Positions 23,889 through 31,869 of a DNA stretch of 51,589 bases are shown piece after piece (the stretch's first letter is position 1; each line of letters opens with the position of its first letter). A model generated the notes under the pieces. That model saw only the letters and a program-made list of their open reading frames with translations. It did not search any database and was not told the origin of the DNA. Where the stretch lies: NCBI GenBank assembly GCA_024742275.1, contig JANSYS010000027.1, positions 1 to 51,589 of the forward strand, in the 5' to 3' direction. The stretch comes from Alphaproteobacteria bacterium (GTDB lineage: Bacteria; Pseudomonadota; Alphaproteobacteria; Thalassobaculales; Thalassobaculaceae). A program made the position numbers and the translations under genes.

Positions 23889-24455
23889 ATGACGCAGCCG
23901 CTGATGCCGAAAGCGACCGCCGTCTGGCTGATTGACAACACCGCCCTCACGTTCGAGCAGATCGCCGCCTTCTGCGAGTTGCACGCGCTGGAAGTGCAGG
24001 CCATCGCCGACGGAGAGGTCAGCGCCGGTATCCAGGGCTTCGACCCGGTCCTGAACGGTCAGCTGACCCGTGCGGAGATCGAGCGTTGCGAGAAGGATCC
24101 GAAGACCAAGCTGGTCATGGCCAAGTCGACCCTGCCGAAGCCGGTCGAGCGGACCAAGGGCCCGAAATACGTGCCGGTCGCCAAGCGCGGCGACAAGCCG
24201 GACGCCATTGCCTGGCTCCTGAAGCACCATGAGGAGCTGAAGGATTCGCAGATCGCCAAGCTGGTCGGGACTACCAAGGACACGATCAACAAGGTCCGCG
24301 AGCGCACTCACTGGAATTCGCAGAACATCCAGGCTCGCCATCCCGTTTTCCTGGGCCTCTGCACCCAGCGCGACCTCGACGCCGCAATCGAAAAGGCCGG
24401 CGGCACCAAGGTCCCGCCGGAGGAGCAGCTCGAATCGATCAGCGAACTGCCATAA
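23889..24455 (+). CDS. trcR: Cell cycle transcriptional regulator TrcR (DUF1013)
   Basis: Alphaproteobacterial regulator of 188 aa, family DUF1013, named TrcR in current databases and linked to cell-cycle control. The N-terminal half (TAVWLIDNTALTFEQIAAFC, LHALEVQAIADGEV) and the second segment (WLLKHHEELKDSQIAKLVG, then TTKDTINKVRERTHWNSQN) each look like HTH modules, the second at about residues 108-145. The C-terminus carries GLCTQRDLDAAIEKA. GGGAG precedes the ATG, and a sigma-70-like promoter lies 75 nt upstream. It converges with the GNAT gene, leaving only 3 nt between the stops. Family membership is certain; target genes cannot be read here. Confidence 0.92.
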   Translation: MTQPLMPKATAVWLIDNTALTFEQIAAFCELHALEVQAIADGEVSAGIQGFDPVLNGQLTRAEIERCEKDPKTKLVMAKSTLPKPVERTKGPKYVPVAKRGDKPDAIAWLLKHHEELKDSQIAKLVGTTKDTINKVRERTHWNSQNIQARHPVFLGLCTQRDLDAAIEKAGGTKVPPEEQLESISELP

Positions 24456-24458
24456 GGG

Positions 24459-25181
24459 CTAGGTTCTCCGCTTCTCGGCGATCAGGGCGGCGAGCGAAAG
24501 CTTTTGCCGCCCTTCTTCGTCGAAGTTCGCCGGTTCGAGCCAGGCCTTGAACGCTGCCTTGATGGCCGGCCATTCCCCGTCGAGGATGGAGAACCAAGCC
24601 GTGTCCCGGTTTCGGCCCTTGTAGATCACGGCCTGCCGGAACAGTCCCTCGTAGGTGAAACCCAGACGCGCCGCCGCCGCCTTTGACGGCGCGTTCAAGG
24701 CGTCGCATTTCCACTCGTAACGCCGATAGCCGAGTTCGTCGAACACCCGCGCCATCATCAGGTACATCGCCTCGGTCGAGCCGGTGGTGCGCTGCATCAA
24801 TGGGGAGAAGGTGATGAAACCGACCTCGATGACGCCGTTCGCAGGATCGATTCGCAAGTAGGTGCAGAACCCGACCGCCCTACCGGTCTCGAGATCGATC
24901 ACCGCGTGAAACTGCGGATCCTCGCTCTTCGCATTGGCGGCGATCGCGCTGTCGAATGCTTCCCGATCGGGGTAGGGACCCACAGGCAGATAGGTCCACA
25001 TCCGCCCGCTCTCGTCGGCCCCGAATGCCGTCCACAGGTCGTCGCCATGCCGGGCCGGATCCAGCGGCTCCAATCGAACCGTCCGACCCTCCATCGGCGT
25101 TCTCGGCGGGCGCAGGCGGGGCGTCCAGTCGGGAACGGCCGGACCGATCGGCTGGCCGAGGGGATTGATACGCGTGGACAT
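24459..25181 (-). CDS. GNAT-family N-acetyltransferase (RimJ/RimL type)
   Basis: Predicted acetyl-CoA-dependent N-acetyltransferase (240 aa) of the RimJ/RimL-like branch. The core runs from TVRLEPLDPARHGDDLW through IEVGFITFSPLMQRTTGSTEAMYLMM, which carries the acetyl-CoA loop region, to YEWKCDALNAPSKAAAARLGFTYEG, the typical C-terminal signature. The ATG at 25181 follows GGAG. The substrate (ribosomal protein, amino acid or small amine) is unknown. It lies 112 nt downstream of the aroE paralogue on the same strand and converges with trcR. Confidence 0.88.
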   Translation of the reverse strand: MSTRINPLGQPIGPAVPDWTPRLRPPRTPMEGRTVRLEPLDPARHGDDLWTAFGADESGRMWTYLPVGPYPDREAFDSAIAANAKSEDPQFHAVIDLETGRAVGFCTYLRIDPANGVIEVGFITFSPLMQRTTGSTEAMYLMMARVFDELGYRRYEWKCDALNAPSKAAAARLGFTYEGLFRQAVIYKGRNRDTAWFSILDGEWPAIKAAFKAWLEPANFDEEGRQKLSLAALIAEKRRT

Positions 25182-25293
25182 GACGAGGCTCCGGCAGGTC
25201 ATTTGGATCTCCTGCATGCGCCTTATCGGCAAGTCGCTGTAGATCCAAGGCAGACCGCGCGACCGGTCCAACCGTGACGACGCCGATGCGACT

Positions 25294-26154
25294 TCAGACA
25301 GGACCGAAGCCGTCGAATGTGGCCCGCATGGCATCCGGATCAGCGGTCAAGCCGCTGAACAGCTCAAACGCTTTCACTGCCTGGAAGATCGCCATGCCCG
25401 ACCCGGTCGCGACCCGGCAGCCGGTTGCCCTGGCCGCCCGTGCGAATGCGGTCTCCATCGGAAAGTAGATGATATCGACGACCCAGTGCGCCGGCCGCAG
25501 CAGGTCTGGCGCCAGGGGCAATCCCGGATGGTCCGCCATGCCGACGGGCGTCGCATTGACGATACCGTCCATGTCGGGCACGACGTCTTCCGCGCTCTCG
25601 GCCACGACGGCACGGGCGCCGCCGAACCGCGACTGGAGAGAGGCGACGAGCCTTTCCGCCGCCGCCCGATCGGTATCTGCGACCAGAACCGTGCCAACAC
25701 CGCAATCGAGTAGCGCGTTCGCGACCGCCGAGCCGGCGCCGCCCGCGCCTATCAGCAGCACGCGCTCCCTCGGTTCGCTGCCCATGGCACGCCGGAAGCT
25801 CTCGGCGAAGCCCCAGAGGTCGGTATTGTGACCCACCCGCCGCCCTCCGTTGAGGACGATGGTATTGACCGCGCCAACGGCCCGCGCCTCGTCCGACATC
25901 TCGTCCAGGAAGGCAACCGCCTGCTGCTTGTAGGGGTGGGTAACGTTGACTCCGGCATAACCGCAGATCTCCGCAGCCCGCAGCATATCCGCGAAGGACG
26001 GGGCCTCGGTCATCTCGGCCGGGTCGATGCGGGTGTAAACGTAGCGCAACCCCTGACGGGCCCCTTCGATCTCGTGCATCAGCGGGGTGCGCGACAAGGC
26101 CGTGCCTCGACCGATCAGCCCGACCAGTAGCGATCGCGGGGGTTTCGTTCCCAT
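25294..26154 (-). CDS. aroE: Shikimate/quinate dehydrogenase family protein (AroE paralogue)
   Basis: NAD(P)-dependent dehydrogenase (286 aa) with the substrate-binding domain first (SRTPLMHEIEGARQGLRYVY, GVNVTHPYKQQAVAFLDE with the catalytic Lys) and the Rossmann domain after (VLLIGAGGAGSAVANALLDCG). The N-terminal wording LIGRGTALSRTPLMHEIEG differs from the biosynthetic AroE pattern and resembles the quinate/shikimate dehydrogenase subgroup used in catabolism. ATG at 26154 has GGGAG 6 nt upstream. Neighbours (histidine phosphatase, GNAT) do not help to choose between a biosynthetic and a catabolic role. Confidence 0.85.
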   Translation of the reverse strand: MGTKPPRSLLVGLIGRGTALSRTPLMHEIEGARQGLRYVYTRIDPAEMTEAPSFADMLRAAEICGYAGVNVTHPYKQQAVAFLDEMSDEARAVGAVNTIVLNGGRRVGHNTDLWGFAESFRRAMGSEPRERVLLIGAGGAGSAVANALLDCGVGTVLVADTDRAAAERLVASLQSRFGGARAVVAESAEDVVPDMDGIVNATPVGMADHPGLPLAPDLLRPAHWVVDIIYFPMETAFARAARATGCRVATGSGMAIFQAVKAFELFSGLTADPDAMRATFDGFGPV

Positions 26155-26260
26155 TTCCTTCTCCCGACATACAAGCTCGGTGCCGGGAGAGTGTCGAAAT
26201 GCGGAAGCTCCCTCAAGCGGCACGTCGGACCTCCGGGTCGCCCCCGGAGGCTGGGGGACC

Positions 26261-26836
26261 CTATTGACTGATCAGTATCTCTCCCACGACCTCAATCTGG
26301 CCGTCGGGCGTGATATCGATGATCACGAACTCGCCGGACGCCGTCCCCCGGCCGGTCAAGGCGCTGATATTCACCTGATGGGTGACGAGCACCAGCCGTT
26401 GATCGCCGGGCTGGCTGCGCAGGAAATCCAGGGTCGCCTCGGTTTGCTCGTCCCGCCGATGCCGGGCGTCGAAGAACGAATTCAACGACGGAAGCGGCTC
26501 GACGGCCCCCAGTCCGAGGAGTTCCGCCGTCTCGGTAGACCGGCACCACTCGCTTGCCAACACCCGATCGACCACGATCCCGTTGCTGCGGAAGGCGTCG
26601 CCGATCCTTCGAGCCTGGTCGCGACCCGCATCGTTCAGGTTCCGCTGGGTCGAACAGTCGCCCAGGCGGAAGTTGGAGGGATCGCTCGTGCCCGGCGCAT
26701 AGGCATGCCTCATCAGCGCGACCGCCCCGGGCCGGCTCATTTCCCGCCAGGCTTCCGGGCTGGCCGAGACGTCCCGCGGCGCCACGAGGGAGAACAGGGC
26801 GAAGAGGAGAAACAGTGCGGTGGCATTCAGGACCAT
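26261..26836 (-). CDS. Exported histidine phosphatase family protein
   Basis: Phosphohistidine-type phosphatase (191 aa) with a signal peptide: MVLNATALFLLFALFSLVAP then SASPEAW, so it should act in the periplasm. The active site shows VALMRHAYAPGTSD (a variant of the RHG motif, with Ala-Tyr in place of Gly), SEWCRSTETAELLG, and the second His in LVLVTHQVNISALTG. The family covers phosphatases on sugars, phytate-like compounds and proteins; no substrate is implied. The start codon lies 103 nt from the divergent spermidine-synthase-like gene. Confidence 0.85.
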   Translation of the reverse strand: MVLNATALFLLFALFSLVAPRDVSASPEAWREMSRPGAVALMRHAYAPGTSDPSNFRLGDCSTQRNLNDAGRDQARRIGDAFRSNGIVVDRVLASEWCRSTETAELLGLGAVEPLPSLNSFFDARHRRDEQTEATLDFLRSQPGDQRLVLVTHQVNISALTGRGTASGEFVIIDITPDGQIEVVGEILISQ

Positions 26837-26939
26837 GGGGCTGCTCTCGGATCTTGTGATACGGATCGACACCCAACTAGGGCGGCGGCTCCGCGGGACC
26901 AGTCGTCGCGCGGAGAGCGTCATTGTGGTAGACACCTCC

Positions 26940-27659
26940 ATGAGCCCGATCTTCGAGGAACTGGACTACCGGCCGACGCCCATCGGCGCCCTAAGCCTGC
27001 GTCGGCGCCATGATCTGCGACTGGGCGAGGACGTGCTGGAGATCAAGCTCGGCGAGGCTTTCCTGATGTCGAGCCGCTTCACGGCGTCGGAAGTCGCCCT
27101 GGCCCGCCTGGGCCTCGCGGACGTCGCCGCGCAGGCGGCGGACGTGGTGGTCGGCGGCCTCGGCCTCGGCTATACCGCCGCCGCCGTGCTGGAAGCCGAT
27201 CGGGTCGCCTCGCTTCTGGTGGTCGACATGCTGGAGCCGGTCATCGACTGGCACCGCGACGGTCTCCTGCCGCTTGGCCCGACCCTCACCGGCGACGAGC
27301 GGTGCAGGCTGTTGCTTGGCGACTTCTTCGCATTGGCCGCCTCCGCCGAGGGTTTCGATCCCGAACGACCGGGCCGACGGATGGACGCGATCCTCGTCGA
27401 TATCGACCATGCGCCGGACGACCTGCTGGACAGCGGGAGCGCAGGCTTCTACACGCCTGACGGCCTCGCCGCCATGGCCCGTCATCTGAAGCCGGACGGC
27501 GTGTTCGGACTGTGGTCGAACGAGCCCCCGGACCCGGCATTCACCGCGCGTTTGGACAGCGTCTTTTCCAGCGCCCGCGCCGAAGCGGTGGACTTCGACA
27601 ATCCCTACCTGGGCGGCACCGTCACACAGACGGTCTATCTTGCGCGGGTTGCCGGGTGA
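26940..27659 (+). CDS. Spermidine-synthase-like Rossmann-fold protein
   Basis: Protein of 239 aa with the polyamine-synthase/methyltransferase fold. Beginning with SPIFEELDYRPTPIGALSLR, it has a nucleotide-binding stretch VVVGGLGLGYTAAAVLEAD, an acidic end of strand 2 (LLVVDMLEPVIDWH) and a third motif DAILVDIDHAPDDLL. In true spermidine synthases this last place carries an S/T-x-DP motif that contacts the amine; here it is IDHAP, so the aminopropyl acceptor site is altered. ATG at 26940 is the likely start though it lacks a clear ribosome-binding site. Its stop overlaps the start of a methyltransferase gene (GTGA). Genuine spermidine synthase activity is doubtful. Confidence 0.75.
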   Translation: MSPIFEELDYRPTPIGALSLRRRHDLRLGEDVLEIKLGEAFLMSSRFTASEVALARLGLADVAAQAADVVVGGLGLGYTAAAVLEADRVASLLVVDMLEPVIDWHRDGLLPLGPTLTGDERCRLLLGDFFALAASAEGFDPERPGRRMDAILVDIDHAPDDLLDSGSAGFYTPDGLAAMARHLKPDGVFGLWSNEPPDPAFTARLDSVFSSARAEAVDFDNPYLGGTVTQTVYLARVAG

Positions 27660-28309
27660 TCGCCTGCCCGGTCTGCCGCGCGCCGGGCACCGAGTCCTTC
27701 CAGACCGTCGAAACGCGCCGCTACCGCCGGTGCGAAACCTGTGCGGCGACCTTCCTGGTTCCGGATCAGCACCCGACGCTTGAGGAGGCGGTGGCGCACT
27801 ATGGCCACCACCGAAACGAGGTCGGCGACCCGGCGTACAGACGGTTCCTGTCCAGGCTCGCGGTTCCGCTATGCCAGGTGCTCGCACCTGGCGCGTCCGG
27901 GCTCGACTATGGCTGCGGACCCGGCCCGGCCTTGGCCGACATGCTGGAGGCGGCCGGGCACCGCATGGCAATCTACGACCCGATCTTCGCACCCCACCAG
28001 GAGGTGCTTGAGACACGCTACGACTTCGTGACCTGTACCGAGGTCGCCGAGCACTTCTACCGGCCTGCTGACGAGTTCGACCGGATCGGCCGTCTGCTGA
28101 CGCCCGGCGGCTGGTTCGCCGTCATGACCCAATTCCAGACCGACGACAGCCAGTTTTCCCGCTGGCACTACCGGCGCGACCCGACCCACGTCGTGTTCTA
28201 CCGCGCAGACACCCTGCGCGAAGTCGCCCGGCAACGCGGTTGGACGTGCCTGATCGCGGGCCGCGACGTGGCGCTGATGCAGGTACCCGTCAATCAGTCC
28301 CCCACATAG
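27656..28309 (+). CDS. Class I SAM-dependent methyltransferase with N-terminal zinc ribbon
   Basis: Predicted methyltransferase (217 aa). The first ~35 residues hold two Cys pairs, IACPVCRAPG and RRCETCAATF, as in zinc-ribbon methyltransferases. The SAM site is SGLDYGCGPGPALADMLEAAG; further marks are YDFVTCTEVAEHFYRPADEF and GGWFAVMTQFQTDD. A GTG at 27656 overlaps the stop of the upstream gene, so the pair is translationally coupled. The substrate is unknown. The 3' end overlaps the converging DUF6644 gene by 16 bp. Confidence 0.85.
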   Translation: MIACPVCRAPGTESFQTVETRRYRRCETCAATFLVPDQHPTLEEAVAHYGHHRNEVGDPAYRRFLSRLAVPLCQVLAPGASGLDYGCGPGPALADMLEAAGHRMAIYDPIFAPHQEVLETRYDFVTCTEVAEHFYRPADEFDRIGRLLTPGGWFAVMTQFQTDDSQFSRWHYRRDPTHVVFYRADTLREVARQRGWTCLIAGRDVALMQVPVNQSPT

Positions 28310-28764
28310 GCAACCATCCGTCCTGCGACCAACGCCCCAATCCATCCGACGAGCGACACCGCTCCCGCCCTCGCCTGGATCGTCCGAGGTGCCTGTGCCA
28401 AATCCCGTCCCCAGACGAGATGGGTGGCGATCGCCGACGCGGCGGCGATGCAGAGCAGAACGATCTTCACCAGAAAAGCCGGGTTCGCAGCGTACTCGAC
28501 CGGTCGCACCGCGAACAGCAGCACGCCCGAGAGGACAGCCAACACCAGGCCCACCGCGGCCGTCGGCACCAACACACTGATCAACGCCGACGCTTCGACC
28601 CGAGGCCAAGCTCCTAGCAGCCGCAGGTCCAGCGGCAGAATCCCGCCGACGAGAAGCGCGATACCGAATACGTGCGACGTGTTAACGGCCGCGTATCCCC
28701 AGCGCGAAATCCTGAGAGCCTGCGCGAGATCGCTGGCCGCCAAAGCCGCCAGAACGGTTTCCAC
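28294..28764 (-). CDS. DUF6644-type inner-membrane protein
   Basis: Membrane protein of 156 aa with about four hydrophobic helices. The family-like core is SRWGYAAVNTSHVFGIALLV, then GGILPLDLRLLG, then VLSGVLLFAVRPVEYAANPA and FLVKIVLLCIAAASAIATHL. The two His in the membrane regions could be metal or heme ligands, but that is speculation. GTG at 28764 begins 15 nt after the DUF6152 gene, so the two form an operon. No function is known. The 3' end overlaps the methyltransferase gene. Confidence 0.75.
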   Translation of the reverse strand: METVLAALAASDLAQALRISRWGYAAVNTSHVFGIALLVGGILPLDLRLLGAWPRVEASALISVLVPTAAVGLVLAVLSGVLLFAVRPVEYAANPAFLVKIVLLCIAAASAIATHLVWGRDLAQAPRTIQARAGAVSLVGWIGALVAGRMVAYVGD

Positions 28765-28779
28765 CGGCGGGAGACCGGA

Positions 28780-29160
28780 TCAATTGCGCGAGGGGTAGAG
28801 CGGGTATTCCTGGCCATCGATCAGGATGCGCTCGGCTTTCAGAACCTTGCGCGCCGGATCCGCAGCGGGTTCCCCGACGATGGTGAGTTCGTTGCCCACG
28901 GCAAAATCCGCGTCCGTGAGCCCGGCCCTCTCGTTGCGCCAGGGCTGACCGACCTCGACCGTCCAGATCTCTCCGTCGGCATCCACCTTCAACTCTCCAT
29001 GCGGGTTGCCCAGTCTGGCTTCGCGGATCAATCCGGTAAGCTTTATATTGCCGCCGGTGGTCCAGCTCCAGCCGTGGTGAGCCGCCGCGGGAAGCGCTGC
29101 GGCGCAGAGAAGGAAAATGGCTGAAGACGTCAGAACGGCTCTGCGAAGGAACGGTAACAT
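28780..29160 (-). CDS. DUF6152-type periplasmic protein
   Basis: Small exported protein (126 aa). The N-terminus LTSSAIFLLCAAALPAAAHH is a signal peptide with cleavage at or near AAA. The mature part begins HHGWSWTTGGNIKLTGLIRE and continues with GNPHGELKVDADGEIWTVEV, an OB-like all-beta pattern characteristic of the DUF6152 family. The leading His pair could bind a metal; this is inference. It is the first gene of a two-gene unit with the DUF6644 membrane protein. No enzymatic motif is seen. Confidence 0.78.
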   Translation of the reverse strand: MLPFLRRAVLTSSAIFLLCAAALPAAAHHGWSWTTGGNIKLTGLIREARLGNPHGELKVDADGEIWTVEVGQPWRNERAGLTDADFAVGNELTIVGEPAADPARKVLKAERILIDGQEYPLYPSRN

Positions 29161-29428
29161 CGCGACTCTCCCGGACTAGGATTCGACGAATGGGTGTTTC
29201 TCGTTCGCCCTAAGATGGGTCGCCCACGGTCGGATCCCAGGGGGCGGTGCCCGACAGACGCCAGCGACGACCGGCACCGCCAAGGGAAACGGGGCGCCGA
29301 CGCGCCGCGAACGTCGACTTAGAGCCCCGAGACGGTTAGGCTAAGCGTGTGATAAGAACCCAAAATACGACTGTCGCCATGCGCGCGACCACCGAACGGG
29401 CCGTGCAAATGCCGGAGTGTCCTCGCCT
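29161..29428. other. Gap between the DUF6152 gene and divL
   Basis: About 270 nt between divergent genes. No tRNA, clear -35/-10 pair or strong hairpin was recognised by eye; the divL promoter must lie here or run from outside. Confidence 0.4.
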
Positions 29429-31375
29429 ATGACGCCGCTGTCGTGGACCCTTTTGGCCGTGGTGACCATGGTCGCCTGTCTGTTCGCCTGGCTGGTCCAT
29501 CAGCGCGGTCGACGAGCGCAGGAGCTGGCGGCGGAGCTGCGCCGGATTCGATCCCAAGCACCCGACGCAACGCTGGCAAGCCTTCCGGGGCCCGCATGGC
29601 GCCGGGACTCCGCGGGAGACATCGTCTTTGCCAATGCCGCCGCGCAGCCTCTGCTTGGCGACATTGACCGGTCGGCTGCCCTCGCGGCCCGCGCGCGGGA
29701 GACGGGACGCGCCCAAAGCGAGAGCCGGAACCTGGTCATCGATGGCAACCGCCGCCTGTTCGAGATCTTCGAAACGCCTGAGACGCCGAACATCGGCGAC
29801 GGCACCATCGGTTACGGTCGCGACGTCACGGCGCTGGAGCAGCTTCAGTCCGACCTGGCACGGCATGTCGATGCCCATGCGGAAGTCCTGGAGAAGCTGA
29901 ATAGCGCCATTGCCGTGTTCGGTCCGGACCGCAGAGTGGTCTTCGCGAACACCGCCTTCGCCCTGATGTGGGAGATCAACCCCGACAGGCTTGAGACCGG
30001 ACCTACCCTGTCCGAGGTGCTCGACATGGCGCGCGAAAGCCGACGGTTGCCCGAGCAGTCGGATTTCCGGGCCTGGCGCGAAGACTTTAACCGGCTTTTC
30101 ACCACGCTGATCGACGCTCACGAGGAACTGCTGTTCCTGCCGGACGACAGCACGATCCGCATGGTGGTCACGCCCCATCCGTTCGGCGGCCTCTTGATGA
30201 CGTTCGAGGACGTCACCGACCGGCTTACGCTCGAACGCTCCTACAACACGCTGACCGCCGTTCAGCAGGAAACCCTCGACAATCTCTATGAGGGGATCGT
30301 CGTGTTCGGCGTCGACAGCCGCATGAAGCTGTCCAATCCGACCTTCCGCCAGCAGTGGGGCCTGAATGGTCATGGCAACCGATCGGCTTTCGACGAATCG
30401 GAGCCCTCTGCTGTTGTCGTCTTCGAGGCGATGCGGCCGATGTTCCCGGCAGGCCGCCCCTGGTCGGAGACGAAGTCGGAGTGGATGAGCTATCTGGCCG
30501 GCCGGGAGGTGCGCACCGGCACGCTCACCCTGACCGACGGTCTGTCGCTGGACTTCGCTGTCGTTCCCCTGCCGGACGGCGCGACGCTGATGAATTTCCG
30601 CGACGTAACGGACACGCTCGCCGTGCAGAACGCCCTCCAGGAACGAACGGAGGCGCTGGAGACCGCGGATCGGTTGAAGAGCGAGTTTCTCGCCAATGTG
30701 TCCTACGAACTACGCACACCGCTAAACGCGATCATCGGGTTCTCCGAAGTCCTCGAACAGGAATATGCCGGGCCGATGAACGATCGGCAGAAGGACTACG
30801 CCAACGCGATTCTGGGATCCTCGAACAGGCTGGTCAGACTGGTGAACGACATCCTCGACCTCGCCACCATCGAGGCGGGCTACCTCGAACTGGAGCGCTC
30901 GTCGGTCGACCCTGCGCTCCTGGCGAACGCCGTCGAGGGCCTGGCCCGCGAACGGGTGCGGGCGCGCGGTGTGGGTCTGACAGTGCGCTGCCCGGATGAC
31001 CTGGCGCCGATCGAGGTCGACGAGCGGCGCCTCACGCAGGCGCTCTACAACGTTGTCTCCAACGCAGTCGCCTTCACACCCGAGGGCGGCCAGGTGCTGC
31101 TCTCCGTCGAGGATCACGGCGATGTCGTCGCGTTCCACGTCAAGGATACCGGCGTCGGCATCGCGCATGACGACCAGAGTCGCGTGTTCGAGCGGTTCGA
31201 GCGCCGCGGCCGTTTCAGCGGCGCGGGCCTTGGCCTCGCGCTGGTGAAGTCGCTCGTCGAATTGCACAATGGAACCGTGGCGCTCTCCTCCGAACCCGGC
31301 CAGGGCACGGAAGTCGTCTGTACCGTACCCCGACACCCACCGCGGGTGCAGGCGACAGGGGACGCCGATTCGTGA
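29429..31375 (+). CDS. divL: DivL-like PAS sensor pseudo-histidine kinase with tyrosine phospho-acceptor
   Basis: Membrane-anchored kinase-like protein (648 aa) with one N-terminal membrane helix, PAS-like segments (about residues 50-400), a HisKA dimerisation domain and a HATPase domain. The H-box reads FLANVSYELRTPLNAIIGF, with Tyr426 where the phosphorylated His should be, as in Caulobacter DivL, which controls CckA and CtrA. The ATPase keeps its N-box (LYNVVSNAVAFTPEGG), DTGVGIA and GAGLGLALVKSL, so ATP binding looks intact. ATG 29429 is preferred; a GTG at 29417 is possible. TsaE follows by a GTGA overlap and starts a long co-directional run. The DivL assignment rests on the Tyr and domain order. 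Confidence 0.82.
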   Translation: MTPLSWTLLAVVTMVACLFAWLVHQRGRRAQELAAELRRIRSQAPDATLASLPGPAWRRDSAGDIVFANAAAQPLLGDIDRSAALAARARETGRAQSESRNLVIDGNRRLFEIFETPETPNIGDGTIGYGRDVTALEQLQSDLARHVDAHAEVLEKLNSAIAVFGPDRRVVFANTAFALMWEINPDRLETGPTLSEVLDMARESRRLPEQSDFRAWREDFNRLFTTLIDAHEELLFLPDDSTIRMVVTPHPFGGLLMTFEDVTDRLTLERSYNTLTAVQQETLDNLYEGIVVFGVDSRMKLSNPTFRQQWGLNGHGNRSAFDESEPSAVVVFEAMRPMFPAGRPWSETKSEWMSYLAGREVRTGTLTLTDGLSLDFAVVPLPDGATLMNFRDVTDTLAVQNALQERTEALETADRLKSEFLANVSYELRTPLNAIIGFSEVLEQEYAGPMNDRQKDYANAILGSSNRLVRLVNDILDLATIEAGYLELERSSVDPALLANAVEGLARERVRARGVGLTVRCPDDLAPIEVDERRLTQALYNVVSNAVAFTPEGGQVLLSVEDHGDVVAFHVKDTGVGIAHDDQSRVFERFERRGRFSGAGLGLALVKSLVELHNGTVALSSEPGQGTEVVCTVPRHPPRVQATGDADS

Positions 31376-31869
31376 TCGCGCTCGCGTTGGACGACGTTGC
31401 GGCGACGCACCGTCTCGCGGAGACGCTCGCCGAGATTGCCGGACCAGGTATGGCGATTCTGCTTTCCGGACCGCTCGGGGCCGGCAAGAGCGAGTTCGCG
31501 AGGGCCTTCGTGCGTGCCTGGCTTGCCGATCCGAACGCGGAAGTGCCGAGCCCGACCTTCACTCTGGTCCAACCCTATGACGCACCGCGCGGCACGGTCT
31601 GGCATTGCGATCTCTACCGACTGGGCGATCCGAGCGAGGTTGAGGAGCTCGGGCTGGGCGACGCATTCGCCGACACGGTCGCACTGGTCGAATGGCCGGA
31701 CAGGCTCGGCGACGACTTGCCTGCAGACCGTCTCGAACTGACGCTCGAAATATGCCATGGAAGTGATCGCCGGATCGCTCGGCTTACGCCCCATGGGCGC
31801 TGGGCGGGTCGGCTGGATGCCATCGAGACGGGAACCCTGCCGGGTGACAGACCGCAACACCGAGATTGA
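31372..31869 (+). CDS. tsaE: tRNA threonylcarbamoyladenosine biosynthesis ATPase TsaE
   Basis: Small P-loop ATPase (165 aa) that works with TsaB and TsaD to form t6A at position 37 of ANN-decoding tRNAs. Walker A LLSGPLGAGKSEFARAFVRA, the family box VPSPTFTLVQPYD and HCDLYRLGDPSEVEELGL are present. Starts with GTG overlapping the kinase stop (GTGA), and overlaps amgK by 26 nt, so it is translationally embedded between them. TsaB and TsaD are not in the window. The C-terminal ~25 residues, where the amgK start lies, are less conserved in appearance. Confidence 0.93.
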   Translation: MIALALDDVAATHRLAETLAEIAGPGMAILLSGPLGAGKSEFARAFVRAWLADPNAEVPSPTFTLVQPYDAPRGTVWHCDLYRLGDPSEVEELGLGDAFADTVALVEWPDRLGDDLPADRLELTLEICHGSDRRIARLTPHGRWAGRLDAIETGTLPGDRPQHRD

